Position numbers and translations under genes: made by a program. The notes under the pieces were generated by a model, which was given only the letters and a program-made list of their open reading frames with translations, was not told where the DNA came from and did not search any database. Shown piece by piece: positions 8,148-16,740 of a DNA stretch of 64,000 bases (position 1 is the stretch's first letter; every line of letters starts with the position of its first letter). This DNA comes from Brevibacillus formosus (GTDB lineage Bacteria > Bacillota > Bacilli > Brevibacillales > Brevibacillaceae): NCBI RefSeq assembly GCF_003013405.1, contig NZ_PXZL01000013.1, positions 473,343-537,342 on the forward strand, given 5' to 3'.

Positions 8148-9365
8148 ATGAATCAGGTGATATCCTTTGTTGACGAGCAAGAGGTTGTGCGCCTAACGCA
8201 GGAGCTCGTTAGAATTCCGAGTGTGTTTCGCCCTGATCAGGCAGGGGCGAATGAAGAGCGGGTCGCGTTATTTGTCGCCGATTATCTTCGCAATATGGGT
8301 TTGCAGGTCTTCTATGAGGAGGTTGTGCCAGGCAGACCGAATGTCATCGCTTTTTACGATTCGGGCAGACCTGGTAAAACGCTTTTGTTCGAAGCCCATA
8401 CAGATGTCGTAACAGAAGGGGATCGGGATGCTTGGAGCTACGACCCTTTTGGCGGGACAATATCTGGTGGGCGTATCTACGGGCGTGGCTCCTGTGACAC
8501 AAAAGGAAATCTGGCTGCCGCGATATGTGCCGTCAAAGCTATCCAACGATCCAAACAGTCTTTTACAGGCAAAATCCTCCTGTGCATCCCTTGCGATGAG
8601 GAGAGCATGATGATCGGGATCAAAGATTTCATCCGTCGCGGCTGGGCTAACAACGTTGATGCTGCTATCATCTGCGAACCGGAAGAAAATCAGCTCTGCA
8701 TCACGCAAAAAGGAGCCATGCGAGCGATCCTTCGTACGTTTGGCAAGATGGCGCATGGTGCCATGCCACTGACGGGAATAAATCCGAACACAAGGATGGC
8801 ACGCGCCATAGTGGCGTTAGAGGAGCTGGAGCGCAAGGAAATGGCTCGTCTGGGCGAGCACCCGATGTTGGGGTGGCCGAGTATCACTCCGACGATTTTG
8901 CAGGCCCCGGTCAAAGGAGACGCCCAAATCAACGTCGTACCCGATCAATGCATGACGACACTTGATATTCGCACGGTACCCGGGCAGGACCACCAAGAGC
9001 TGTTCAAAGAAATTAGTGCCATATTAGAAGAATTAAGCAAAGAAGATGACAAGTTCAAAGCCACTCTGGAAGTCATCGAAGAGCGTCCTTGGACGCTGAC
9101 TGGCATGAAGGAAGAAGTCGTGACCGCTGTCGCGAGTGCCTATCGGGAAATCACGAAAAAAGAACCCGTATATAATGGCGTTCCAGGTGCGACAGATGGA
9201 ACCTTCCTGCACAAGGCCGGCATTCCGATTTTGACGACAGGGGCAGGCGATCGCCATATTCCTCATCATGCAGATGAGTATGTAGCCATTGACCAATTGG
9301 TGGAATCCACCCAACTTTTTGCTTTGTCGGCATTGACGTTTTTGACGCAGCCAGTGCGAGCGTGA
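8148..9365 (+). CDS. M20-family metallopeptidase (ArgE/DapE-like)
   Basis: The 405-residue dinuclear zinc hydrolase has metal ligands in HTD (H84, D86), CDTKG (D117) and CDEES (E151/E152), and a C-terminal HHADE histidine. M20 enzymes cleave dipeptides, N-acyl or carbamoyl amino acids. ATG 8148 follows GAGGAGAGGA; a longer reading frame starts inside the P1 gene and was rejected. Last gene of the sigma-54 operon; it could complete the breakdown begun by the P1 peptidase. Confidence 0.9.
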   Translation: MNQVISFVDEQEVVRLTQELVRIPSVFRPDQAGANEERVALFVADYLRNMGLQVFYEEVVPGRPNVIAFYDSGRPGKTLLFEAHTDVVTEGDRDAWSYDPFGGTISGGRIYGRGSCDTKGNLAAAICAVKAIQRSKQSFTGKILLCIPCDEESMMIGIKDFIRRGWANNVDAAIICEPEENQLCITQKGAMRAILRTFGKMAHGAMPLTGINPNTRMARAIVALEELERKEMARLGEHPMLGWPSITPTILQAPVKGDAQINVVPDQCMTTLDIRTVPGQDHQELFKEISAILEELSKEDDKFKATLEVIEERPWTLTGMKEEVVTAVASAYREITKKEPVYNGVPGATDGTFLHKAGIPILTTGAGDRHIPHHADEYVAIDQLVESTQLFALSALTFLTQPVRA

Positions 9366-9397
9366 TCGCCTGCAAAAGAAGTTTTCTTAGTAAAAAC

Positions 9398-9427
9398 TTG
9401 CAGAATCCATCTAATTTTTTTTACAAT
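9398..9427 (+). promoter_or_regulatory. Probable sigma-A promoter of the M3 peptidase gene
   Basis: TTGCAG, an 18-base spacer, then TACAAT. It lies 37 bases before the start codon. Confidence 0.55.
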
Positions 9428-9463
9428 AGGCTTGTTACATAAGCGAAAAGGAGGCGCGTGCCC

Positions 9464-11251
9464 ATGAATATGCGTTGGAATTTGGGAGTCTTGTATTCCT
9501 CGTTTGATGCACCGGAATGGAAACAAGATTGGGAGAAGCTAGTACGTGAAACAGAAGAGATCAAAAGCTGGGCAGCGCAAAACTTGCAATCTTCAGAAGA
9601 TGCAGTAGCGAAGATGGAGAAATACATCACGATGATGACCTCCGTCCTGCAAACGCAATTCCGCTTGTACGCCTACGGAGAGCTGACTGCCAGCGTCGAT
9701 GCCAAGAATGAAGCAGCACTGCTCGCGATTGAAAAAGTACAGAATCAGGCTGTTGAATTGGTAGAACCAGGCGTACAATTCCAAAAATGGTTAGGATCGT
9801 TGAGCAACCTGAACGAGTTGATTAGCCAATCGGAGCTGTTAGAGACACATCGCTTTATGTTGACAGAAATGTCAGACAAGAGCAAATACATGCTGAGCGA
9901 AAAAGAAGAAATCGTCTTGGCAAAAATGAAAAATACAGGGTCAAATGCATGGACAAAGCTCCATGAAATGCTGACTTCCACACTGCTTGTAGATATTACA
10001 ATCGATGGGGAGCACAAACAGCTTCCATTGCCAGTGGTGCGGAACATGGCCAACGAAAAAGATCCGCAGCTTCGCAAAACGGCATACGAGGCGGAGCTTG
10101 CGGCTTACAAAAAAATCGATGAAGCTGCTGCTGCCAGCTTGAATGGAATTAAGGGCGAGGTTATTACTGTAGCGAAGCTCAGAGGTTATGAATCACCGCT
10201 GGATAAAACGTTGCAAGACTCCCGCATGGACCGCGAGACACTCGAAGCGATGCTTCAGGCAATGCGTGAGAGCCTGCCATCCTTCCATCAATACTTCCGT
10301 ACAAAGGCGAAGCTGCTCGGTCATAAGAGCGCTCAGTTGCCGTTTTATGATTTGTTTGCACCAGTGGGCGAGGCAGACATGCGGTTCTCATACGAGGAAT
10401 CCCGCGACTTCATCGTGAAGCACTTTGGTAGCTTTAGCGAAAAGCTCGCAAACTATGCAGCAAGGGCTTATGACAATCAGTGGATTGATGCAGAGATTCG
10501 TGAAGGCAAGCGTGGAGGGGCATTTTGCTACAACCTGCACATCGTAGGGGAGAGCAGAATTATGTCCAACTACACAGGGAGCTACAGTGATGTGAGCACA
10601 ATGGCACATGAATTGGGACATGGCTATCACGGAGAATGTCTCGTAAACGAAGCATTCTTGAATAGTGAATACCCAATGCCAATCGCCGAAACAGCATCCA
10701 TTTTGTGCGAAACGATCATTGCCAATGCTGCACTAGAACAAGCGACCTCCGAGGAAGCATTCGCGATTTTGGAAAATGATATCAGCGGGGCAAGCCAGGT
10801 GATCGTCGATATTTATAGCCGTTACTTGTTCGAGACTGCTGTATTTGAGCGCAGAACAGAAGGTGCCTTGTCAGTTTCCACTCTGAACGAACTGATGCTG
10901 CAAGCGCAAAAGGACGCTTACGGAGATGGTTTGGATCCTGCAGCTCTACACCCGTACATGTGGGTGTGCAAACCGCACTATTATAGCGCGGATTACAATT
11001 TCTACAACTTCCCGTATGCTTTTGGGCTTCTGTTCGCGAAAGGCTTGTACGCAGAGTATCTCAAGCGCGGGGAAGCTTTTGTTGAGCAATACGACAAGCT
11101 CTTGTCCGTAACAGGCAAAATGAGTGTTGCGGATGTAGCAGCCATCATGGATGTTGATGTACGCTCAGTCGATTTCTGGCGGAACTCTCTCTCTTTGGTT
11201 GCAAAAGATATCGACAAATTCGTTGAGCTCGCGTCTGCTCGCTTGAACTAA
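9464..11251 (+). CDS. pepF: M3-family oligoendopeptidase (PepF type)
   Basis: The 595-residue cytosolic zinc peptidase has the M3 active site AHELGHGYHGE (HExxH at 382-386) with the third ligand in the following helix (AETASILCE). It hydrolyses oligopeptides of roughly 6-18 residues. ATG 9464 is 9 bases after AAAGGAGG; the GTG at 9458 is too close. It has its own promoter and terminator, so it is probably independent of the upstream sigma-54 operon. Confidence 0.92.
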   Translation: MNMRWNLGVLYSSFDAPEWKQDWEKLVRETEEIKSWAAQNLQSSEDAVAKMEKYITMMTSVLQTQFRLYAYGELTASVDAKNEAALLAIEKVQNQAVELVEPGVQFQKWLGSLSNLNELISQSELLETHRFMLTEMSDKSKYMLSEKEEIVLAKMKNTGSNAWTKLHEMLTSTLLVDITIDGEHKQLPLPVVRNMANEKDPQLRKTAYEAELAAYKKIDEAAAASLNGIKGEVITVAKLRGYESPLDKTLQDSRMDRETLEAMLQAMRESLPSFHQYFRTKAKLLGHKSAQLPFYDLFAPVGEADMRFSYEESRDFIVKHFGSFSEKLANYAARAYDNQWIDAEIREGKRGGAFCYNLHIVGESRIMSNYTGSYSDVSTMAHELGHGYHGECLVNEAFLNSEYPMPIAETASILCETIIANAALEQATSEEAFAILENDISGASQVIVDIYSRYLFETAVFERRTEGALSVSTLNELMLQAQKDAYGDGLDPAALHPYMWVCKPHYYSADYNFYNFPYAFGLLFAKGLYAEYLKRGEAFVEQYDKLLSVTGKMSVADVAAIMDVDVRSVDFWRNSLSLVAKDIDKFVELASARLN

Positions 11252-11259
11252 ATAGGAAG

Positions 11260-11291
11260 AACGTCCGCTATGTCATGAGCGGACGTTTTTT
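11260..11291 (+). terminator. Rho-independent terminator after pepF
   Basis: AACGTCCGCT, an 8-base loop, AGCGGACGT, then a run of T. Confidence 0.9.
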
Positions 11292-11371
11292 ATTCATGCT
11301 GCAAAGCGTTTTTATGCGCATAGGGAACAGAGGGGAAGGAGAAAGTAAGAAAAAACAGATGAGGTGATTAC

Positions 11372-11608
11372 GTGGTAAACGGATTGCAGTTACTCGACCT
11401 ATTACGGGAAACGGAGAACAAGATGCTGCATCTACATAGAGCCATCGACAGAGTAAGCAGCGAGCCGGATTTCAAGGAGTCTGTCAGTGTTCTTACCGTA
11501 GTCGTTCGTGATTATCAACTTCAGCTCGACAAAATGAAGCAAGCGTTGGGCAAAATCGAAATCGGAGGGCAACAGCAGCAGCAGGCCCATAATACCGAAA
11601 TACATTAG
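11372..11608 (+). CDS. Small hypothetical protein with Gln-rich tail
   Basis: The 78-residue protein has a helical, probably coiled-coil body (LLRETENKMLHLHRAID, YQLQLDKMKQALGKI) and a GGQQQQQ tail. A GTG start follows GAGGTGATT. No recognised family. It is flanked by terminators on both sides, so it is monocistronic. Confidence 0.65.
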   Translation: MVNGLQLLDLLRETENKMLHLHRAIDRVSSEPDFKESVSVLTVVVRDYQLQLDKMKQALGKIEIGGQQQQQAHNTEIH

Positions 11609-11620
11609 GCAAAGAAAGAC

Positions 11621-11661
11621 AAACAGCCCTCGAACTGCTGCAAAGGCAGATAGGGCTGTTT
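11621..11661. terminator. Bidirectional terminator
   Basis: AAACAGCCCT / AGGGCTGTTT hairpin with T-rich flank. It serves the small + strand gene and probably the convergent NlpC/P60 gene. Confidence 0.8.
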
Positions 11662-11685
11662 GTTTTCTTATTTGTGTAGGAAAGC

Positions 11686-12594
11686 TTACTGGAAATTAGC
11701 GTAACGCTTCACACCGTAAAACGGATAGAGCTTATGCATGTATTCGACTTTGCCATAGCGAACATCTTCGCCGTTCGCATGCACGATTGCCCCATTACCC
11801 AGATAGATCGCTACGTGGGACACTCGTCCTTTTCCAAGAGAATCGTAGAACAAGAGGTCACCAGGCTGAGCTTGATCAAGTGACACTTCTTGACCGCCAC
11901 GGAATTGATCTTCAGAAGTGCGAGGAAGTGTAACCCCAAGCTGCTCAAAAACGTATGAAGTAAAGCCACTACAATCAAAGCCATTCGGGGTGGTTCCGCC
12001 TAAGACGTATGGTGTATTGAGCAATGGCTCAAAAATTTCCTTCATTCGACCCAGATCTTCTGCATTTACCTCGGCAGGCAGCGAAACGCTAGAAGTGAGG
12101 TTTGGACTGAGGAACTCTGTAGCAACGTAAGCTTCACGATCTTCGAATTCGATTTTCGTCCATTCACTACCCGTTTCTACGACTTCTACAATAGAACCGA
12201 ATCGTAGCTTGCCTAACACCTTTGCGTCAGTCGAAGGCTTTTTACGCACATTCAGCACATCACCAGTGACGCGGGCTTTTTCACCAGCTGTTAGTTCTTT
12301 AGACTCAGTGGTAGCGTTATCATTCTGATCGACGGCTACATCGGAAGGAATGTCAGTCGCAATGGAGTCAGAAGTGCTTGCACCATGAATTGACAAAGTT
12401 TGTCCAATTGACAATCTATCATCATTCAGTTGGTTCCATTGAATGATTTGATCCACCGTGACCTGATGTTCGCGAGCGATCTTGCTCAACGTATCACCTG
12501 CTGATACCACATATGCCGATGAGGAAGCATGGGCAGCAGTAGGCAGCAGAGTGAAGAGGGCGAGGAAGGTTAGTAGCCTCGAAGTCTTTTTCAT
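11686..12594 (-). CDS. Secreted LysM-SH3-NlpC/P60 cell-wall endopeptidase
   Basis: The 302-residue protein has a signal peptide (1-23, cut near AHA), a LysM domain (28-71) for peptidoglycan binding, an SH3b domain (about 105-162, DVLNVRKKPS) and an NlpC/P60 domain (about 185-300). The catalytic residues are intact: Cys208 in FDCSGF, His260 in SHVAIYLG and His272. It should cleave gamma-D-glutamyl-diamino acid bonds in peptidoglycan stems. Separate transcription unit. Confidence 0.93.
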   Translation of the reverse strand: MKKTSRLLTFLALFTLLPTAAHASSSAYVVSAGDTLSKIAREHQVTVDQIIQWNQLNDDRLSIGQTLSIHGASTSDSIATDIPSDVAVDQNDNATTESKELTAGEKARVTGDVLNVRKKPSTDAKVLGKLRFGSIVEVVETGSEWTKIEFEDREAYVATEFLSPNLTSSVSLPAEVNAEDLGRMKEIFEPLLNTPYVLGGTTPNGFDCSGFTSYVFEQLGVTLPRTSEDQFRGGQEVSLDQAQPGDLLFYDSLGKGRVSHVAIYLGNGAIVHANGEDVRYGKVEYMHKLYPFYGVKRYANFQ

Positions 12595-12705
12595 GTCATC
12601 GTCTCCACCAATCTACTAAAATCTGCATATCTAGCTAAAATTCTATCGGATTTTGCTTGGTAAATCTATGAAAAAAATAATCTTTATTTTATTTTTTAAA
12701 AACTA

Positions 12706-12735
12706 TTGCATTACGAGATAGGCTCGTGCTATATT
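12706..12735 (+). promoter_or_regulatory. Sigma-A promoter of the tRNA cluster
   Basis: TTGCAT, an 18-base spacer, then TATATT, 38 bases upstream of the first tRNA. Confidence 0.7.
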
Positions 12736-12772
12736 ACAGAAGTCGCCGCAAGATGGGGGACAAAAACCACAT

Positions 12773-12849
12773 GGAGCTGTGGTGAAGTTGGAGTTCACGC
12801 CGGTCTGTCACACCGGAGGTCGCGGGTTCGAGTCCCGTCAGCTCCGCCA
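12773..12849 (+). tRNA. tRNA-Asp (GTC)
   Basis: The acceptor stem GGAGCTG/CAGCTCC is followed by an encoded CCA. The anticodon loop CTGTCAC gives GTC (12807-12809), and the T-arm is GGGTTCGAGTCCC. First of three clustered tRNAs. Confidence 0.97.
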
Positions 12850-12892
12850 TTCTTTCACTAGAATGTGCGAATTAAATAGTTTCTCGTAATGT

Positions 12893-12968
12893 GCCGGTAT
12901 AGCTCAATTGGTAGAGCACCTGACTTGTAATCAGGGGGTTGTGGGTTCAAGTCCTATTGCCGGCACCA
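12893..12968 (+). tRNA. tRNA-Thr (TGT)
   Basis: Acceptor GCCGGTA/TGCCGGC with encoded CCA. The anticodon loop CTTGTAA gives TGT (12926-12928). Confidence 0.97.
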
Positions 12969-12975
12969 TTTTTAT

Positions 12976-13062
12976 GCGGTCGTGGCGGAATTGGCAGACG
13001 CGCTAGATTCAGGTTCTAGTGGTGGCAACACCGTGGAGGTTCAAGTCCTCTCGACCGCACCA
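12976..13062 (+). tRNA. tRNA-Leu (CAG)
   Basis: Class II tRNA with a long variable arm. Acceptor GCGGTCG/CGACCGC with encoded CCA. The anticodon loop TTCAGGT gives CAG (13010-13012). Confidence 0.96.
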
Positions 13063-13075
13063 TATGGCAAACAAC

Positions 13076-13118
13076 AGGTTCGTAAATTAGCTGATGAAGC
13101 TAATAACGAGCCTTTTTT
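13076..13118 (+). terminator. Terminator of the tRNA cluster
   Basis: Two-part stem: AGGTTCGT/ACGAGCCT outside and TTAGCT/AGCTAA inside, followed by TTTTTT. Confidence 0.85.
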
Positions 13119-13169
13119 ATTTTTTCTTCAATGTTGAATCCTCCTCCATTTTCCATTACAATCACATTG

Positions 13170-13193
13170 TGATAATGAATCTCATTTTCATCA
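13170..13193 (+). promoter_or_regulatory. Fur box upstream of ferredoxin-NADP reductase gene
   Basis: TGATAATGAATCTCATTTTC continuing to ATCA. The left half matches TGATAATGA and the right half is an imperfect mirror (CATTTTCATCA). It lies 49 bases before the start codon. Confidence 0.65.
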
Positions 13194-13241
13194 AGACTTG
13201 ATGATTCATAAACAAACAAGAAAGACAGTGGAGGGGTAGTT

Positions 13242-14288
13242 GTGGGAGAACAGTTGGAGCTATTTGATGTAACCATTATTGGCGGTGGCCCTGCGGGGAT
13301 GTACGCTGCCTTTTATAGCGGAATGCGCGATATGAAGACGAAACTCATTGAAGCGAAAGAAGACCTCGGTGGACGAATGTTGATCTATCCAGAAAAAATG
13401 ATCTGGGATGTAGGCGGTGTACCACCACAACTATGTGAAAAGCTGATTGCCAACCTGGTGCAACAAGCGAAGACATTTGATCCCACCATCGTCCTAGGTG
13501 AGGCGATCATTGGACTAGAACCTCAAGAAGACGGCACATACATCCTCGTTGCAAAATCAGGGAGACGGCATTGGACTCGCACGATCATACTGGCTTTGGG
13601 TCGAGGTATTTTGAAAATGGCAAAGCTGGAGATCGAAGGAGCAGAGCGCTACGAGGTGACAAATCTTCATTATACGGTGCAGGAACTGGAGCCATTCCGT
13701 GGCAAGCACGTCCTCATCTCAGGGGGCGGTGACTCCGCGGTCGATTGGGCAAATGAACTGGTGCAGATCGCAGCGTCTGTAACGGTTGTGCATCGTCGTG
13801 ATGTATTTGGTGGACATGAGCGGAATGTGAAGCGCATGAAAGAGTCCTCTGCGATTATTCGCACGCCATATGCGGTCACGCAATTGCAAAGCTCAGACAA
13901 AGAAACGATCGATAAAGTGACGATACGTCATCTGGAGACAGACGAGACGGAGCAAATCGATGTAGACGCCATTATCGTCAATCACGGATTGAAGGCAGAT
14001 TTCACCGGGATTAAAGAGTGGGGCTTGGACATGGATGAATGGAACGTATTTGTCAGCCCTCGTCTGGCAACGAATCTACCAGGGATTTTTGCGGCGGGAG
14101 ATTTTGCGAGCTTTGACAGCAAGATTACGTTGATCGCGGGAGCTTTCACCGATGCGGCTGTAGCCGTAAACAGTGCCAAATTGCACATTGACCCGGTAGC
14201 AGATCGGATGGCGTACGTTTCTTCTCATAACCAGCGCTTTAAAGAAAAGAACAAAGCCCTTGGGGTTATCGATGAGGACGACGAGTAG
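13242..14288 (+). CDS. Ferredoxin/flavodoxin-NADP+ reductase, thioredoxin-reductase-like type
   Basis: The 348-residue FAD/NAD(P) protein has FAD-binding [12 protein letters not shown] near the N-terminus, NADPH-binding [10 protein letters not shown] near residue 165, and a C-terminal FAD segment (IFAAGDFA). There is no CxxC redox pair, so it is not a thioredoxin reductase; it fits the type-2 FNR group (YcgT/YumC). It passes electrons from NADPH to ferredoxin or flavodoxin. A Fur box upstream implies induction by iron limitation. The GTG start follows GGAGGGG. Confidence 0.88.
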   Translation: MGEQLELFDVTIIGGGPAGMYAAFYSGMRDMKTKLIEAKEDLGGRMLIYPEKMIWDVGGVPPQLCEKLIANLVQQAKTFDPTIVLGEAIIGLEPQEDGTYILVAKSGRRHWTRTIILALGRGILKMAKLEIEGAERYEVTNLHYTVQELEPFRGKHVLISGGGDSAVDWANELVQIAASVTVVHRRDVFGGHERNVKRMKESSAIIRTPYAVTQLQSSDKETIDKVTIRHLETDETEQIDVDAIIVNHGLKADFTGIKEWGLDMDEWNVFVSPRLATNLPGIFAAGDFASFDSKITLIAGAFTDAAVAVNSAKLHIDPVADRMAYVSSHNQRFKEKNKALGVIDEDDE

Positions 14289-14446
14289 AACTGCTGTAGG
14301 ACAAAAAGCCCAACATTTGCAGGTTGATTGTCGCTTTTCCCATACGTAACATTGTAAGAGGCAAGGCATAAAAACAATGATAGACGATATCAATCGGGAG
14401 CTTCGCGTCAGCAAATCGATCAACAAATGTGGGAGAGGAAGTAGAA

Positions 14447-15076
14447 ATGAAGAAAGTTCGGCATTGGCTGATCACTTTGGCTACAGTGGCCCTTGTATTC
14501 TCGCTCGGTATGAACTCCGCGCCTGAGCATGCAATGGCGTTGCAATTAGACTCGTTAACTCCTGCTATCGAGTTGCAGGAAAAGTTACAGGAAAAGTATG
14601 TGGAGAAAATGGACCTCAAGAAAAAGGAGGTTCTCGGCTTTTATTACTCATCGATGAAAAACAGCACAGATGCGCGCAAACATAACATCAAGCAAGCATT
14701 GAGCAAGATTCATAATGAAAAAATCAAGCCGCAACAGGTGTTTTCTTTCAATGAAATAGTGGGAAATTCGAATTTGCCAGAGGATGGTTGGCAACAGGCC
14801 GGGGTTATTCAGAACGGCCAGCTCGTCGATGACTATGGAGGCGGGATTTGTCAGGTTTCCAGCACACTCTACAATGCAGCTGCGGAAGCAGGGATGACCA
14901 TGGTAGAACGGCATAACCACAGCAAATCAGTGGGATACGTGCCAGCGGGTCAAGATGCTACAGTAGCGTATGGCTATAAGGACTTTAAATTTACCAACTT
15001 GTATGATTTCCCTGTGAAAATCAAAGCAAAATCATACGATGACGAACATATTGTGATTGCGATCATACGTGCGTAG
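14447..15076 (+). CDS. VanW-family secreted protein
   Basis: The 209-residue protein has a signal peptide (1-30, ending AMA) and a VanW domain: SFNEIVGNS, then DYGGGICQVSSTLYNAA and VERHNHSKSVGYVPAGQDATVAYG with YPVK-like ending. VanW proteins are associated with the cell envelope; their activity is not established here. ATG 14447 was chosen since GAGAGGAAG sits between it and the upstream GTG. Monocistronic. Confidence 0.85.
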   Translation: MKKVRHWLITLATVALVFSLGMNSAPEHAMALQLDSLTPAIELQEKLQEKYVEKMDLKKKEVLGFYYSSMKNSTDARKHNIKQALSKIHNEKIKPQQVFSFNEIVGNSNLPEDGWQQAGVIQNGQLVDDYGGGICQVSSTLYNAAAEAGMTMVERHNHSKSVGYVPAGQDATVAYGYKDFKFTNLYDFPVKIKAKSYDDEHIVIAIIRA

Positions 15077-15091
15077 CTTAGAAGGAATAAA

Positions 15092-15123
15092 GGGGGCATC
15101 CTATGGATGAACCCTGTTTTTTT
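15092..15123 (+). terminator. Terminator after the VanW gene
   Basis: GGGCATCC / GGATGAACCC hairpin followed by TGTTTTTTT. Confidence 0.75.
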
Positions 15124-15209
15124 CGGCATTTCTCCAGGAAAAAAATGGATGCTGTTTTGGTTTTGAGTCATGCATTCCTGACCATACTGTTTTAGAGGGA
15201 GGTGCCGTG

Positions 15210-15755
15210 ATGTTTGTTCAGGTGACAGGTGATTCACACAATCAAGAGGTTCTCGTCATGGGAGAACGGTTAGACCGCCAGCAGGATGGGTGTTATCTTT
15301 TGCCTGGGAGACTTGTCCACGCATTGAAGCCACATGATTTGCCTGTAGGAATCCCGTTTAAGCTCTCGGGTGCGCTGCCCTCTGGCTACGGGTTTTATCG
15401 GGAGGACTCTGTTATTTTCCGGCGGACGAATGATACTCCCTCCCTATGGATTGATGTTACTTCTATATATATGGTTGCGGAATGGGATGGTTTGTTCTCG
15501 GTAGAAGCGACAGTTGAAGCTAGAAAGCATGTCGTGGAACAACAACAGCGGTTTGCCTTTGTCCTCTCCGAAGCGACAGAGCAGCAAGTGATTTTTCATT
15601 ACGAATTTTCCTGGAGCTCTGAGCAAGAGATGGATCTGGAGAGTGCGTTGGAATCTATTTGTGATACCGTGATTGAGGTAGAAGCACGAGGAAATGCCCG
15701 TCTTTGGCCTGGCTATGAAAACTGCATGGATGAGGACGAACAAGACAAGCTGTAA
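15210..15755 (+). CDS. Hypothetical protein
   Basis: The 181-residue soluble, acidic protein has no signal peptide or membrane segment. It contains a PGRLVHALKPHDLPVGIPF segment and a C-terminal acidic tail (CMDEDEQDKL). I do not recognise the family. GAGGGAGGTG precedes either GTG 15207 or ATG 15210. It lies just upstream of an FAH-family gene and may share its transcript. Confidence 0.6.
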   Translation: MFVQVTGDSHNQEVLVMGERLDRQQDGCYLLPGRLVHALKPHDLPVGIPFKLSGALPSGYGFYREDSVIFRRTNDTPSLWIDVTSIYMVAEWDGLFSVEATVEARKHVVEQQQRFAFVLSEATEQQVIFHYEFSWSSEQEMDLESALESICDTVIEVEARGNARLWPGYENCMDEDEQDKL

Positions 15756-15813
15756 TACGCCATGCAGCCATGATATAGTGAAAAAAGAGACAGCCACCAA
15801 AGGAGAGGACAAA

Positions 15814-16440
15814 ATGGAGTCAGTCAAAAATATTTACTGTATCGGTCGCAACTATCGATTGCATGCTGCGGAGTTGGGGAACGATGTGCCGACCAAGCCA
15901 ATGATCTTTGATAAGCCAACACATGCGCTTGCACTGGCAAATGGAAAGACCATTGACCTTCCTGCATCTCGTGGAGAGCTCCATTATGAGGCGGAGCTTG
16001 TGATTCACATCGCGAGACCTTATGAGGCTGGCGTTACACTTGACGAGATGATTGACAAAATAGCACTCGGAATTGACTTTACTTTGCGGGATGTTCAGAG
16101 CGAGCTGAAGAAAGCGGGGCATCCATGGTTGTTGGCAAAAGGGTTTAAAAATTCAGCTATTTTGACATCATTTCATTCTTTCCCTGGTATCCATGAGCTG
16201 CACCAAACTGATTTTTCCTTGCTGAAAAATGGAGAACAAGTACAACGCGGCAATCTGCGTGATGTGATTTTTGATTTGGAAACGATTATTGCCTATATTT
16301 CCGAACATCTTGGACTGGATCAAGGAGATATCATTTACACGGGTACGCCAGCGGGGGTAGGACCGGTTTCGGATGGCGATGTCCTCACTCTCAAGTGGGG
16401 AGAAGAGACGTGGGGGCAGTTTACAGCGAAAATGAAATAG
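15814..16440 (+). CDS. Fumarylacetoacetate hydrolase (FAH) family protein
   Basis: The 208-residue protein has the FAH C-terminal domain: CIGRNY near the N-terminus, the metal ligands ELHYEAELVIHI (E-x-E), the LGIDFTLRDVQ segment and the IIYTGTPAGVGPVSDGD loop. Family members hydrolyse, decarboxylate or isomerise beta-diketo acids, or act as oxaloacetate tautomerases/decarboxylases. ATG 15814 follows AAAGGAGAGG. Substrate not deducible. Confidence 0.88.
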   Translation: MESVKNIYCIGRNYRLHAAELGNDVPTKPMIFDKPTHALALANGKTIDLPASRGELHYEAELVIHIARPYEAGVTLDEMIDKIALGIDFTLRDVQSELKKAGHPWLLAKGFKNSAILTSFHSFPGIHELHQTDFSLLKNGEQVQRGNLRDVIFDLETIIAYISEHLGLDQGDIIYTGTPAGVGPVSDGDVLTLKWGEETWGQFTAKMK

Positions 16441-16452
16441 GGAGAATCGAGG

Positions 16453-16492
16453 ACCATCTTCTGACAGAAACAAGCAGAAGATGGTTTTAGTT
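16453..16492 (+). terminator. Probable terminator after the FAH-family gene
   Basis: ACCATCTTCTG / CAGAAGATGGT hairpin followed by TTTTAGTTT. The remaining 16493-16740 contains no further gene that I can support. Confidence 0.65.
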
Positions 16493-16740
16493 TGGGGCTC
16501 ATGCCAGCAAAATAGCCGTTTTTCGCGAAGAAAACCATCCTTGAAACCGTTTTGTAACCTTTATGGTTCCATGGAACTAAGAAGTAGCAACCGCCTACGT
16601 TACACCTTGTTTTCAGACTAGTCCCATGCTACCAATTCCATCATTGGAAAATTTTACGGTCTTATCCTCCTGTTTCCTCTTGCGCTATTCTGTCCATGTA
16701 CCCAAGACGGGTGCCACAACATGACAAGGAGGAAAAGAAA

